Shown here: positions 12,416-25,291 of the stretch, piece after piece
How positions within the stretch are numbered: position 1 is the stretch's first letter
Layout of the letters: every line of letters begins with the position of its first letter
Assembly (NCBI GenBank): GCA_020081605.1
Contig: JAHREC010000013.1
Location: 7,192,001-7,256,000 of the forward strand
DNA length: 64,000 bases
Source of the DNA: Albifimbria verrucaria
Lineage: Eukaryota; Ascomycota; Sordariomycetes; Hypocreales; Stachybotryaceae
Direction: 5' to 3'
Position numbers and translations under genes: made by a program
The notes under the pieces: generated by a model
What the model was told of the DNA's origin: nothing
The model's input: the letters and a program-made list of their open reading frames with translations, nothing else
Databases searched by the model: none

Positions 12416-12643
12416 AAGCAAGGTAAATTTGGAGGCAGCATAAGTTTGATAGCTACCAGAAAGCGCACAACCAGTACACACTCTAATTCAGTCGCAATAA
12501 CTTACCTGTAACAACCGATTTTTATTATCACGACTTCAGTCTTGATCGAAACTTATTGCTATTCATATTTCTACACGTAACATACAATCATTCTACCCAA
12601 AGGGTCCAAATGGACCATGATTAAGACACATTGAGATTTAACC

Positions 12644-12663
12644 AAAAAAAAAAAAAAAAAAAA
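12644..12663. repeat. A20 homopolymer
   Basis: A run of 20 A residues lies between the convergent SDR and membrane-protein genes. It is probably a 3'-flanking simple repeat. Confidence 0.9.
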
Positions 12664-12691
12664 CCCTTAATAAAAATATAGCGGCACTATT

Positions 12692-14036
12692 TTACACTCG
12701 ACGACCAGCTTGCTCAGACCAGTCTAGGTCGGACTTCACCACGATGGTTTGCATGGGAACATCCTCAATGGCGGTGCCGGCCTTATCATGACCCGTGATG
12801 TTCACCTTATACATGGGCTCATAGTCCGTCATGGTCGTGTCGTCACCATGCAATCTCTCAAACGAACCCTCAGTGTCTGAGTGGCCGAGTTTGCCCCTCT
12901 TAGGGGCCTTGTTTATTGGCCTGTTGCTGCCGCTGGCGTAGTAGGTCTTCGAATTGTAGCTCTTGGCGGAGCTGCCCTTGACATCGCCATAACGCAGCTT
13001 ACGGTAGATGGTCACCATGGTGGGGAGACAGGCGCCGATAATGGCGACGTAAATCTCAATTACCGTTGTAACACCTGGCACAACGAATTGCTCTGGAAGA
13101 GTGTCAGTTGATAATCATCATTCGAGTGTACATATAATGACTCACTGGTGAAGTTGATGTTGCCTTGCCTATGCATGATGCCGGTGGTGATGGTTCGTAC
13201 TAGGCTGGCGGCAAAGGCTCTATTCTTGATCAGAACCATGTTTCGTAACAGTGAGACTCATAGATGAAGACTTACATCCCACCAAGGAAGAAAATGCCAG
13301 CAATACCAATCTTCTTCTTGGTCGTTGTGTGGAGCTTCATGACATCGCGGATAGGAAGCATGATAGTCGCCAAATCGATGATGCAGTTGGCGATCGAGTT
13401 GCCCAGGAAATAAAGGATGGGGTCGATGCACTTCGTGGTTGGAAGCGCCTGCAACTCCAAATGCCAGAAGGCTGCAAGGGGCGGCACTGAAGGAAGTTGG
13501 CAATTTGAATGGCGACTGTCCACAGGATACACATGGTACCCAGGATGTAGCAGCCCCAACGCACGGTCTTTGTGGGGAAGATGCGCCAGTAGAAGGCGAG
13601 TACGGAGAGCTTCACAAGCGAAGAGCTGAAGCCGTAAGTGACTTCTGCGGCTAGCAGGGCCTGTGCCCTTTGTTAGCACTTGGGCAGATGGAGCTGATAC
13701 TTACGTGACTTACCTTGAACAGAACAACGATGTTGTTAGGGTCCTCTGTAGCGACCAACCTGATGTCTCGTCCAAGTCCACCTATGTAGCAAGTGATAAA
13801 ACTAGATGTCATGAGGCCATGGTGCACGATAAGAGCCGCCAAGCACAGCCAGTCATCAAGATGCCAGCCAGCGCCGCCTATGTGCTTGGAATAGAAACGC
13901 AGGACGACTGATATCGTGGCCAGGACCAGGAGTATAGAGCAGATGATGGTCATGCCAGTGGCATCGTTGGAGAAGTCAATCGGCGACGTGTCCACCACCG
14001 GGGAGGTGGAGGTGGAGATGCTTGTTTGGTCGACAT
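12692..14036 (-). CDS. PTH11-like rhodopsin-domain integral membrane protein
   Basis: This is a fungal-specific seven-helix plasma-membrane protein (fungal rhodopsin domain, PTH11-like). The proposed ATG is at 14036. Hydrophobic segments include MTIICSILLVLATISVVL, CLAALIVHHGLM and CYILGTMCILWTVAIQIA. The hallmarks HLDDWL after helix 1, and FYWRIF and CRPL in the middle, are present. After the helices, a polar cytoplasmic tail of roughly 100 residues ends at TAA 12692-12694. Introns lie near 13680-13710, 13195-13275 and 13090-13145. Two frame breaks occur, at the GGGG runs 13478-13481 and 14000-14003, each fixed by one base. Such proteins are candidate surface receptors; the ligand is unknown. 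It is convergent with the SDR gene. Confidence 0.75.
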
Positions 14037-14743
14037 AGTCTCTTGCTTCACAGCACAATGTAAACAAAGCAAAGAAAGGAAGATGACTTGAGAAGGTGCT
14101 TTGATACCGAGAAAGAGAATGAGGCGAGTCTTTTGGGGTCAAGATATCTGTCAGATTAATCCTCACAGGTCAGCGAGCGACCTATTGATGATCACCCCCA
14201 CCTCATGTCAACGCATCTATTCTTGACGTGCATTAGTGAATCATGTCGATTTAGGGTTAGACACATTTGCAGGGAGTAACGGTACATCCAACGGTACAGG
14301 GGTCGATCTGAGAAAATCAGGGCAAGGATGTGACGGACAAGGTTCCCTGGATCTGTCGTGTTTGTGCATGGGTGGCAGGACTCAGAAGCGGCCGACCCCG
14401 ACGAAGCATGTGGAGACGCACGTGCGATAATGCATATAGAAATGATGGAACCCGGCGCTGCTGCCGATTGCTGCAATGCTGATGCAACGTAGGCGTTCTG
14501 TCCGAGAAGCGTCCGCCACGCAGCGGAGTGGAGTGAAGGAGTTGCCCCTGACTCTTGATGTATTAACGACTTATCGTCATGCTCATGCACTAATCATGCC
14601 CATTGATGTTGATTATCGCAATTTGAGACTGCTTTGCATTCCGTCCAAACAGGTCCAAAGACTTCGTGACCTCGATTAAAATCTCTCCTTTCCATCGCTC
14701 CGCGAAGGCTTGCTAGACACGACCCGCGAAACAACCAGGGCAA

Positions 14744-15855
14744 TATGGCAGCCCCGAAGGACATCCCGTGGTGTCCTACCAGCCCATCAAGCTTTTATTT
14801 CAGTTGGCGTACGCCAGCACAGTTGTTCTCCGCCTGCCCTTATGGGCGGTTGTATCCTTGGTGACTCCCTGAGGCCTCACCCGAAGTGGAATGCCAAACA
14901 AGCGCTGCTCAGCCGAGTAGCCTACGTCGCTACAGATATCAAGTCCAGAATAGGCGTCACCGAGAAGCTGTCGCTTGAGCCGGGAAAAGAAGGGAGCGTT
15001 TTCAGATCGTACAACCGTCGGAACTCAAGGTCTATAAAGGTCCGCTCGAATCAGACGTTGTCAAGCCAGCACCCGTGGGCGGAACGTGGTTCCCGCATGC
15101 CCCGAAGGAAAATATCGGCCCCAAGACGGTGATTCTTTACCTCCATGGAGGAGCCTTTATCCAGGGGATGGCAGAGATGCGTACTGCGAGTTTCCCGCCA
15201 AGACAATGTTAGAGCGGGGCGGAGCGGAGGCCGTCTTTTCCGTCCAATATCGCCTCTCTGGATGGGCGGGACTCTGCCCCTTTCCGGCAGCACTGCAGGA
15301 TGCGCTTACAGCCTACGAGTTCCTCCTCCGCGACCTGCAGATACCGCCTCGGCACGTTGTCTTGTGTGGCGACAGCGCCGGAGCCAACCTTGCCATCGCT
15401 CTTTACGTTACATTAGCGAGTTCGGCGTCGAGTTGGGGATCCCGTTTCCTCGTTGTGCCACTCTGATGTCTCCTTGGGTGGCTCCCTTGGACTATGAGAC
15501 GGAAGCCAGTACGCGCCGGAACTCGGACTTTCTGCCAACGTCGTTTCTACGCTGGGGAGCGCTTACATATACAGCGGGTCACCCGAATGCTACCAAACAC
15601 GCTTACATCACACCACTCGGAAACCCATTTGCCCTTCCGATTCCCATCTTCGTCAACGTGGGCACAGCCGAGATCCTGCTCGACGCAATTAAGCGTTGGG
15701 TTGAGGAGATGAAGCAAGTCAAAGACAACCATATTGAGCTGCACCAGGAAGACGCTGCTTTGCATGACACCTTTCTCGTCGCGCAGTTGCTTGGTTTTGA
15801 GGAGAGTGCCCAGAAAGTCATCTCCGCAATGGGTGCTTTCATCCGCAGCCATTGA
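14744..15855 (+). CDS. Alpha/beta hydrolase (hormone-sensitive lipase/GDXG group), frameshifted
   Basis: A single exon carries the features of the alpha/beta-hydrolase fold-3 (arylacetamide deacetylase-like) family. An N-terminal hydrophobic anchor lies at about 14775-14860. The oxyanion motif HGGAF is near 15146, followed by QYRLSG. The nucleophile elbow GDSAGAN is near 15370. MSPWVAPLDYE comes next, and the catalytic His probably sits in DAALHDTF near 15757. The frame changes five times: near 14762, at CCC 14867-14869, TTTT 14999-15002, GGGG 15164-15167 and TTT 15412-15414. Each is repaired by one base in the run and the remaining protein is otherwise complete and well conserved. I therefore regard it as probably functional in the organism. 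It lies upstream of the polyketide synthase and could release or deacylate a product. Confidence 0.75.
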
Positions 15856-17735
15856 AGCACCCTGGTTCAGAATTCGCTGTGCTTAGTCTTGGACTGGACC
15901 CCTGGGCGGATGAACACAATGTACAATCAATGGTATGCTTTGGTGTAAACAAAATGATAAGCTCGAGGAAGTTCGCTTCACTCTTTGCGGGTCCAAATTA
16001 GACCGATTGACGTGCCTACTCTGTGACTTGTTCTGGAATCATACGATAGTTGCACGTACGTGGTGTTCCCACTAAAACTCAAGTCGCTTGAGCTTACAGA
16101 GTACAGACAGAGGTGGCCTGCCGAAAGAAATAGGGACTTTGGGAGAGTAGACCTTCTCCCGACATGGCGCAGAACATGCAGCGGCCGATTGCAGAGCGCG
16201 GTCAGTAATGTGATGGGCATGCAATGTCCAAGATGGGTAACTAGAATGCCCTGGCCACATGTTTGCCGTTATGACCTGATAAAATTCAAGATTAATAGAG
16301 TACCATTTTTCACCTCTATAACCAATAGGCTAGGTGGTTATTTTTTGTGTCAACCTGGGGACAATAGCACTAGACTGTTCCAAGTAACCCTGCCAGTCTT
16401 GAATTCACCACGGCACTTGTGCTTACATCAAGCCCAGCTCATTAGGGCATGTAGTTCTCTTGTCATCGCCTAATGGCACTAAACTAGGCAGTTATTCCCT
16501 TTGTCGTACTCTCTGTACATAGTCTAGTCGGCCAGCTAAAGGATGAACCTAAGCCCCATTATCGCACTTTGTGGCAGGCAGGCATTAACATACCGTAAGA
16601 ACCAATTGATCACGACTCACTTCAAAGACACCCCTTATCAGGCGGAAACTAAATCGTCAATCATCCCGGAGTTCAGCTCGCAGCACAAGGCGGGCTGCAG
16701 CGGAAGTGGATCAGGTCCACCGTGTCTATGAGAGTGCGTGCAATGGATGTGTACCTTTCTAAAATTACCGCCAAACTACTGCTTAGTGTCAGGTCTTTTA
16801 TTGCACCTGGGATGCCCAGTATGAGCTAAGGAAAGGAAGGTTAGAGAATCAAGTGGCGGTTAAGGGACTCTGACAGGACCAGGTTTCTGGGCGGCCCACC
16901 CTCATCAAGCGTCAATCGCGTGGGGCAGGAAGTGGATCGAGGTGTTTGCAGGTCTCGGCAAGCATGCAAGGCAAGTATTTAACAGCTTCCATTCAAAGAG
17001 GTCGATTTGGGTCTAGAAGTTCGTCTGATGTCTATTACAGGCGGCTGATGGGAAATACCGATCAGCAATTGATTACAGGGATTGCCCTTGTCCCTGTCCT
17101 CTTCCTCCGGAGTGATTGTCACGGTGTATGTGATGCTTGCTGATGGCTTAATTACCATCTTCTTGAGGTCGGTAAGCTCTAGACTAAGTAGCAAACTGAG
17201 GAGTTGGCCAATTAGAACCGTACAAGAACTAAATACATTAGAGGTCTAGTAAAGAGGTCGACTATAGATGTACCAGGATTTTACGTCGCTACATCACGCT
17301 ACATCTTAGCTGGCAGGTTCACAGCGGCTCATGAAGTCGTTCCACGTAATGAGACGTTGTGGGGCTTTACTTACCTTAGTAGTCTGCAGCTTACCGACCT
17401 CAGAGATACGAGGACCATGTGAAAGTACCATACACAAGATGGAACTCACGTATACTACCCAAGCGGTGGATTAGGGATCACTGCTTAGCAAGTAACCAAC
17501 GATATGTCTTGTCTGCGACATGTCTCCACGTCAGATTTAGAGCGAAGCAACGAACGTTTTGGCTCCTGGTCCCTTCAAATAAGTTGCATTCCCCAGCAAT
17601 CGAGAGGCAAGGGGTTTCAGTGATACCACTGCTCGATGTTGTATTTTTGCGCGTTCCTTTATTTGAATCTTGACTTTGTCGGACACGTACACTCTTTAGC
17701 GCTGTATTTTCGTTCACTCACGGAAGCCCTCCAAG
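15856..17735. other. Intergenic upstream of the polyketide synthase
   Basis: There is no supported gene. It contains a diverged copy of the 96-bp repeat (16281-16420) and the presumed synthase promoter. I found no CCGCGG site in the 400 bp before the ATG. Confidence 0.5.
16281..16420. repeat. Diverged third copy of the ~96-bp repeat
   Basis: It shares aaattcaagatt, gacaatagcactagact, ccaagtaa and gccagtcttgaattca with the copies at 8555-8746, but has about 40 extra bases in the middle. Confidence 0.55.
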
Positions 17736-20700
17736 ATGGACGGCCTTCCTTCGGGCGGCGCTGAGCCCGTCGCAGTTGTGGGAATCGGTATGCTCTTCCT
17801 GAGACGCCTTCGAAGACAATCATAGCTTACAACTTTCACTCAGGTTGCCGCATGCCCGGGGAGGTCAGGAGCGCATCTGATATGTGGAGGCTCCTCATGT
17901 CCAGGGAATTGGGAGATCAGAGAAGGTCCCCAAGTCGCGTTACAACATCGATGCCTATCTCCACCCCAACAATGAGCGCCCCGGCAGCTTTAACGTGCCG
18001 GGTGGTTTCTTCCTAGAGGATGACCTTGATGCGTTTGATGCAAGCATGTTCAACATATCACCAATTGAGGCGCTCTGGATGGATCCGCAACAGCGCAAGC
18101 TTCTAGAAGTTGTGTATGAAGCATTCGAAAACAGTGGAACAACACTAGACCAGGCAGCCAACCAAACAATAGGCTGTTTCATCGGCTGCTTCTCGTTGGA
18201 TTTCCAGTTCATGACGATGAAGGAGTCGGACTTTCGTCATTCCTATGCTGCCATGGGAGTTGATACTGGAATATTGTCAAATCGTATCAGTCATGTCTTT
18301 GATCTCAAAGGACCTAGGTAAGCTATCATCAATTGGATAACCTCAATAAATACTAACATTATTCACAGTGTTATGGTCAACACAGCGTGCTCTTCATCTC
18401 TGTATGCACTAGACTTGGCTTGCAAGGCTATTGCCTCAGGGGAATGCGATGGTGCTATAGTTGGAGGTACCAACTTGATGTTGACTGTTGACCAACAAAT
18501 GAACACGGCAAAAATGGGTGTTCTGTCGCCAAACAGCCAATCTCGGCCCTTCGATAACTCTGCTGATGGCTATGGACGAGCAGAAGGTATTGGAGCAATT
18601 TACCTGAAATCTTTGAGCGCGGCCCTTCGAGATGGTGATCCAATCCGCTCAGTTATCCGCTCAACAGCGACCAGCCAGTAGGTTCACATTTCAAACTTAC
18701 AGACGAGATGCTGACAAAAATCTTTAGCAACGGCTACAACGGAGACAGTATCAGCCGCCCCAGCGTAAAGGGCCAAACAAATGTGATTTCGCTGGCCTAC
18801 AAGCTGGCTCGGCTGGAGCAGGATACTACGGAATACATCGAGTGCCACGGTACGGGTACGCAAGTAGGTGACCCTATCGAAGTCAAAGCAATCCACGAAG
18901 CAATGGGTGCCGTCAGGCTACCCGGGAATCCAATATTGATTGGTAGTGTGAGGAACCCTTTCTGTCTATTTGAAACAACTACATCTGACATACAGCGTGT
19001 AGGTCAAAGCAAATGTCGGCCATGGTGAGGCCGTGAGCAGCATTGCCACGCTTATCAAAGCAACCCTAGCTCTTGAAAATGGTGTTATACCTCCAACAGC
19101 TGCATTTAAGAAGCCAAATGCAAAAAGTATGTTCAAAAGAAGACGATCTCTGGACAAAGAAGTCTGTTTAATAACATGGAGCTGACCTACCTGGCTGCAT
19201 CTAGTACCCTGGGATCAGTATAATGTCAAAATTGTGACGGAACCAACACCTCTCCCTCCTTCTGCCCGAATTGGCGTTAATGCTTTTGGTTACGGTGGAA
19301 CCAATGCTCACGCCATCTTAGAGAGTGTTTATAATCTCATACCGGGATACTCTGGTCATAAGTCCATGATCCAAGCCAAGGAGACCGCTACAAGCGTCAT
19401 TACGGAAAATGAAACATTTGAGAGGCAGCACCTGCTTCTCTTCTCTGCACACAGTAGGCCAACTCTCGAGAATATTCTCGCCGACGTATCGAGTACTTGC
19501 AGTGAACTCAAATTGGTCGATCTTGCTTATACTTTGGGTGCACGTCGAACCAAGCATGAGCAACGAACATTTGCGGTTGTCAAAAACGACAGCTTCTCGT
19601 CGGAAATCACTGCAGCGGCTCGCACTATTACTTCCAACACAGCTGGGGAATGCGTGCCTGCTTTTGTGTTCACTGGTAAGAATCAACTTTTCATCTACGC
19701 AGGTACGAAATAAGTAACTGACCAATATTTGGTTAGGCCAAGGTGCACAATGGCCACGCATGGGCTCCGCTCTACTTCAAACTTATCCTTCTGTCCTTCA
19801 AACTATTCGCAAGCTCGATCATCACCTCTCGACCCTCACTGCTGCTCCATCATGGACTATTGAGGACATCCTAGTGAACCCTGAGCAAGCTGCTCTTGTC
19901 AACGAGCCTGAGTACTCCCAACCCTTATGCACTGCTGTGCAAATAGCGCTTGTGGATTTGATGGCAAGCTGGTCCCTACGACCTGTGGCTACCATTGGGC
20001 ACTCGTCAGGTAAGTGTAGAAAGCCTAGAACGATACTTGGTTCTTGCTAATGCTGAGTAGGTGAGATTGCTGCAGCATACGCCGCCAAAATTATCTCTGC
20101 TGAAAATGCGATCACGGCCGCCTATTTCCGAGGCAAAGTAGTTGCATCTCTCACCACAGACGGAGCTATGCTTGCTTTAGGCAAAAGTGCTGAAGAAGCA
20201 CTGAGGTTCATTGAAGAAGAAGCTTGCCGCGATCAGGTAGTGGTTGGCTGCCATAACTCTCCTAGCAGTGTCACACTGAGTGGTGACCGGGCAGCAATCG
20301 AAAAACTCAAAAAGCTGCTGATAGCAAGGAGGTCTTTGCTCGCGTCCTGAAGACGGGGGCAGGGCCTATCACTCACATCATATGACTGAAGCTGCTTCGA
20401 AATACCTGGAGTGTCTGCAAAACGAGTCAATCACTGGTGAAGCTGTTTTGGCGAAGATTCCAATGTTCTCTACGGTCCAGGCCAAGCCCATCGAGGAAAC
20501 TCCTGACTCATACTGGGTCAGCAATTTGAACAGTCCAGTACTGTTCAACCAAGGTGTTCAATGCATGTTGAAGGAAATGCCTGAGATCAACTTGCTGATC
20601 GAGGTTGGCCCCACGCCGCCCTGAATGGGCCGCTGCGTCAGATATGCCGTGATGTTGGTAAACCAAGCATGAACTACCTACCGACATTGAAGCGGGGAGC

Positions 20701-23700
20701 AAATGATTCCGATCAGATTTTGCAACTTGCTGGTAACCTCTGGGTTCAAGACGCCAAGTTTGATATCGAGACAGTTTTGGGTGTGGAGAAGTTGGAAAAA
20801 GACGGACGCATTACCGTTAGCAAGGGTTCCCTCCTCGTGGACCTTCCCAAGTACCCTGGACATACTCGAAGCCCAACCTTGCTGAGGCTCGTGCAAGCAA
20901 GGAGCATCGAGGAATGAAAGAGCCACGTCACGATATTCTAGGTCGTCGAATTCTTGGAGGCTCGCCATTGGAGCCGGTGTGGCGGAACGTGTTGCGCCAA
21001 AGAGACTTGCCTTGGCTTACTCAGCATAAACTTGCCGGAGAAGTCATGCTTCCGGCTGCGGCTTATCTGGCACTCGCCATAGAAGCTATTGAACAAATTA
21101 ACAGCCATTCACAAGTGCCTCTTGATATTCATAGCTACACCATGCGAGATGTGGTTATATCCACGGCAACCGTAGTTCCAGACGACGATGAAGGAACTGA
21201 GACCCTGTTCCGTCTTTGCCCCGTTGATGGCAAACTGGACATCTCTCAAGACGGAAAGACAAGTCAATGGTACGAGTTCTCTGCCTCTTGCTGCGTTTAT
21301 GGGGCTTGGAAAGAGGCCGCAACTGGCCTCGTTGGACTCAATGCAAAGGGTCGAGCTGTTGAGCACAAGCCCCACATTCTACCGGCCACTCCTAACCGAG
21401 ACAATCATCTTGACTGGTTGGATAAGGAGAGAGAGCTTGAGTCGACCTTGGCCCTGCCTTCCACCACATTAGTGATGTCTACACTGACGGCAAGTCGCAC
21501 ATTGTTCGGGGTGACATGAAGATTAGTCGAGAATGTGGGTTGATGGAAGCCGAGTCTTGTTACGTGCTTCATCCAACAGTCATCGACTCTTGCCTGCAGC
21601 CTTTTGTCGAGATGTTGCACAAGGGTCACTTGGATGAAATGCGATGTGGCATTATTCCAACCCACTTTGGAGAAGTCACAATTTTCCCTCCTACTAGCGA
21701 GCATATGGCAAATAAGTGTCTCGTTCAACTATGGACTGACGAGCTAGGCCAAAGATCGTACTCCTCAAACGTTCAGCTGGTGGGTCACGATGGCACCCTC
21801 TTGGTTGACATGACCGACTCTCGATGCCTTCTATACCGTGCTGCTCTCCCACAACATATGCAAGGCAATCTGCAGCGTGACCTCTACATGCAACAAACTT
21901 GGGACGTCGACCTTGACTATATAAGCTGGGCCAAGGAAGCAAACTATTTCTCAAACAAATCGTTCCGCGTATTCGTCAACACCTTGTTACACAAAGATGC
22001 TACCATTCAGATACTTTGTGTCGACCATAACCTGATTCCGACTGTCTTGGCTGAGCTACCGGCCATCCGCATGACGGTGGCGGTTTCCTCCGAGAAAGAC
22101 GGTGAGCTTATTGCTTCGGCTTATGCAATGAACGAGAACCTGAAGTTTGTGGGCCGAGAAACAATCTTCCTAGATTCACAGAAGACAGAGGGCAAGTACA
22201 GTCTCGTCCTTGGCTCAGATCTCGCGGAAGAAGAATTGCAACAAGTGCATAAACTGATGCCTGTTGGAGGCCATTTGCTACTACATCTCATCAGACACGA
22301 TTCTTCTCATTACAAGTCTATTCTCAATTCAACGAATTTTGCAGGTGTAGAGCAAATTCTAGAGGATAACATTATATTGACCCAAGCATTAGCGAGAGAT
22401 CCTCCAACCAATGGCTACCATGCGCCCAATAACGAGATTACCCTTGTATACCGAGACTCGCCTACATCTCTGCATGTTATTGTCTCCAACAAACTGGAAC
22501 AAGAGGGATGGAAGGTGGCCATACAAGCCCTCGGCTCCGTCAGCGAGGCTTCGGATCGGCCAGCAATTCTACTGGCTGACACTGAGAGTGCACTACTGGC
22601 GCAGCTTGAAGAGCAAGATTTGAAGGGCTTGATTGCTCTGACCGAGAACGCCCCTGCCATGGTTTGGGTGACCTCTGGCGGACTTCTCACCGCCGACAAG
22701 CCTGAATATGGCCTCACTGCTGGAGCCGCCCGGACAATTTGCAATGAAAAGGGATCGTTGGATCTTGTCACTGTGGACTTCAACCCCAAGAACACCACTG
22801 AGAATCGTGTAGCCGATCTTCTCATTGATATCGTGTATCGCCAGCGCAAGCACGGTCGCAACGGCGAGACTGAGTACTGCATGCAAAATGACATTGTCTA
22901 CATTGGGCGTTTGGTTCCCAGCAAATCCCTCAACGCCAGATTCGTTCCTGATTCCGGAGAGACAACAAAAGTTCAAATGCATGACGGTCTTATGCTGACA
23001 GCTGAGACTAAAAACGGTGCTATTGTGTACCGCCAGGCCGCCGAGGACAAACCAAAGGAACTCAAGGCCGACGAAGTAGAGGTCAAGTTGCCGCTCTGGG
23101 TCTATCAGCGGCCGATGGTGCCGACGACTCCGCTTTCCTCAGCCACGAGCTTGTGGGAACTGTCGTCCGCATAGGTTCCGACGTGACTAATGTCGCTCCT
23201 GGTGTGCATGTAGCTGGATTCGCGCTCGAACAGCTATCTACGATACAACGGGCATCATGTCGTCTTGTGCAGCCGATCCCCGAGAATTGCTCCCTCACGG
23301 AAGCTGCAAGTCTACCTTCGGCATTTGTTACAGCCATGTACGGACTTGAGGAGCTAGCTCGAGTCATTCCTGGGGAAAATGTTGTCATTTTTGATGGCAT
23401 GGGTGCAGTGGGACAGGCAGCTGTCCAGCTGTGTGGATTTCTACACGCGAATGCTATCGTTGTCACCTCGTCGCCAGCAACGGAGGCCTATTTCTCCGAC
23501 TATGCCTCAACCTCGGACTCAGTCATTCTACTCAAGTGGGATAGCAGCTTATCTCAGAGTCTGAAAGCGTCAACGGCCGGACGCGGAGCTAACGTCGTTC
23601 TCTACCCGGCAACTGCCGACCGTGCAGTTATCATTGAATGTGGACGAGTATTGGCTCCATTTGGTAGAATAGTGAGTGTAGGCCACACCAATGACTATCG

Positions 23701-25291
23701 CTCCATTTCTACAGATATTCCAATCGGCTCGCTGGGATTGAGTTTCTTCCAATTCGACCTGCCCACCGTCATCAAGCACCGCCCTCAGATTGTTGCCACG
23801 TAAGTCGCCGGCAATCAGTATCATATGCTTAACTACTCACATATCGCAGGCTCCTCAAGCGTTGTATGGCACAATACAGGAATGGCAGCATTAAATCGTT
23901 GGAAAATATTCAAATCAAGACACCTAAAGAGGTCAGTCAGGCAATCTCATCGATCCCAAGTGAGATGTGCGCTGGGAAATACGTTATTGCCTATGATCAG
24001 GATGCCGTTTTCGAGGTTTGTAGCACTGTTCTATTCGATCTTGAAGTTGACTAATTCGGGTCAGGTTGCTCCTTCACCTCGACCTCTTAGGTTCAGAGAT
24101 GATGCCACCTATCTTCTCGTCGGATGCCTTGGCGGACTGGGAAGACAGGTAGCACTCTGGATGGCGGAGCAAGGTGCTAAGCATTTGGCTTTTGTTTCCC
24201 GTTCAGGAACAGACAGCCAGGCCGCGGCGAGAACCGTTGAACTTCTCAAAGACCGTGGAGTTAATGCGTTAGTCCTGCGCGCCGATATCACAAGTCAAGA
24301 TGATTTGAGCAACGCACTTTCCACAATAGACCCACGTGTGCCGATACGCGGAGTCATCAACGCAGCCAGTATTTTCCGTGACGCATCCTTCAGCAAAACA
24401 ACAATAGACGCTTGGAAAGAGGTAGTCGAAACGAAGGTCAAGGGCTCGCTCAACTTGCATAAGCTGTTGAAGGATGAGTCGTTGGACTTCTTTGTTATGA
24501 CTAGCTCCGTGGCGTCAATTCTTGGATCGAGTGGTCAGACCAACTATAGTGCAGGTATGTATTTTCTCACCTCTTGACACGAAGTCGCTAACATGTCCCT
24601 AGCCAACTCCTTCCTCGATTCTCTGGCCCGTCATCGTCACTCACTTGGCCTTCCTGCTGTCTCGCTCATACTCCCGGCCATCTTTGGAATTGGGCACATC
24701 GCCGAAAACCGTGAACTCGAAAACGCGATCCTGATCAAAGGAATGTATGGAATACGCGAGAAGGAAATGCTGCAAGCTTTCGAGGTTGCGATGACGCCAC
24801 AACAGTCGTTGCCCCAAGGAACTGACCATATAATCGTTGGACTCCAGCCAAGGCGCTTTGGTCCTGCAGTCAGAGCCGCAGGGGCCCATGTGCTATCCAA
24901 GGAGAACCCTCGGCTCAGCTGGATCGCCGCATCTGTCGACGAGCAAGTTGGTGGTAGCGGCTCCAGCAACAGCTCTGGCGTTGGCAGCGTTGAGGATATC
25001 CTTGACATATTACGCCAGGGTAACAACCTAGAAGAGGCGGTGACACTTCTGACCACTGTTATATGCCGGCGGCTGGGCAGGCTGTTAATGATTGAAGAAG
25101 AGGCCATTTCAGCAACACAAAGATCCGTCGCAAGTCACGGACTCGACAGTATGATTGGCGCCGAGTTTCGCAACTGGATATTCCGCGAGTTCAAGATTAA
25201 TGTTCCCTTCCAGCAGCTTTTGGCTGGGAGCTTGACTATTGCGCAGCTTGCGCGGATGATATGTGAGCAAGTTAGTGGGGCTGGACAGTAA
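17736..25291 (+). CDS. Highly reducing type I polyketide synthase, KS-AT-DH-(psiMT)-psiKR-ER-KR-ACP
   Basis: About 2,300 residues from some 11 exons; intron positions include 17788-17843, 18318-18368, 18678-18727 and 18948-19002. KS (17.75-19.3 kb) has VNTACSSS, ECHGTGT and VGHGEA. AT (19.66-20.7 kb) has GQGAQW and GHSSGE. DH (20.92-21.85 kb) has HKLAGEVMLP and the DSCLQ Asp motif. A degenerate methyltransferase-like stretch and a structural psiKR (WVTSGG, PEYGLTAGAAR) fill 21.9-22.95 kb. ER (22.97-23.95 kb) has GMGAVGQAAVQL. KR (24.07-24.9 kb) has LVGCLGGLGRQ and NYSAANSFLDSL. ACP (25.0-25.28 kb) has HGLDSMIGAEF with the phosphopantetheine Ser. No thioesterase or reductase follows. Seven single-base breaks lie near 17908, 20320, 20355-20359, 20609-20612, 20854-20856, 21450 and 23097. 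All catalytic motifs are intact, so the breaks are suspect. The product is unknown. Confidence 0.88.

Noticed and set aside
22415..22982. Minus-strand frames of 129-159 codons
   Set aside because: These are antisense shadows of the conserved psiKR region of the synthase.
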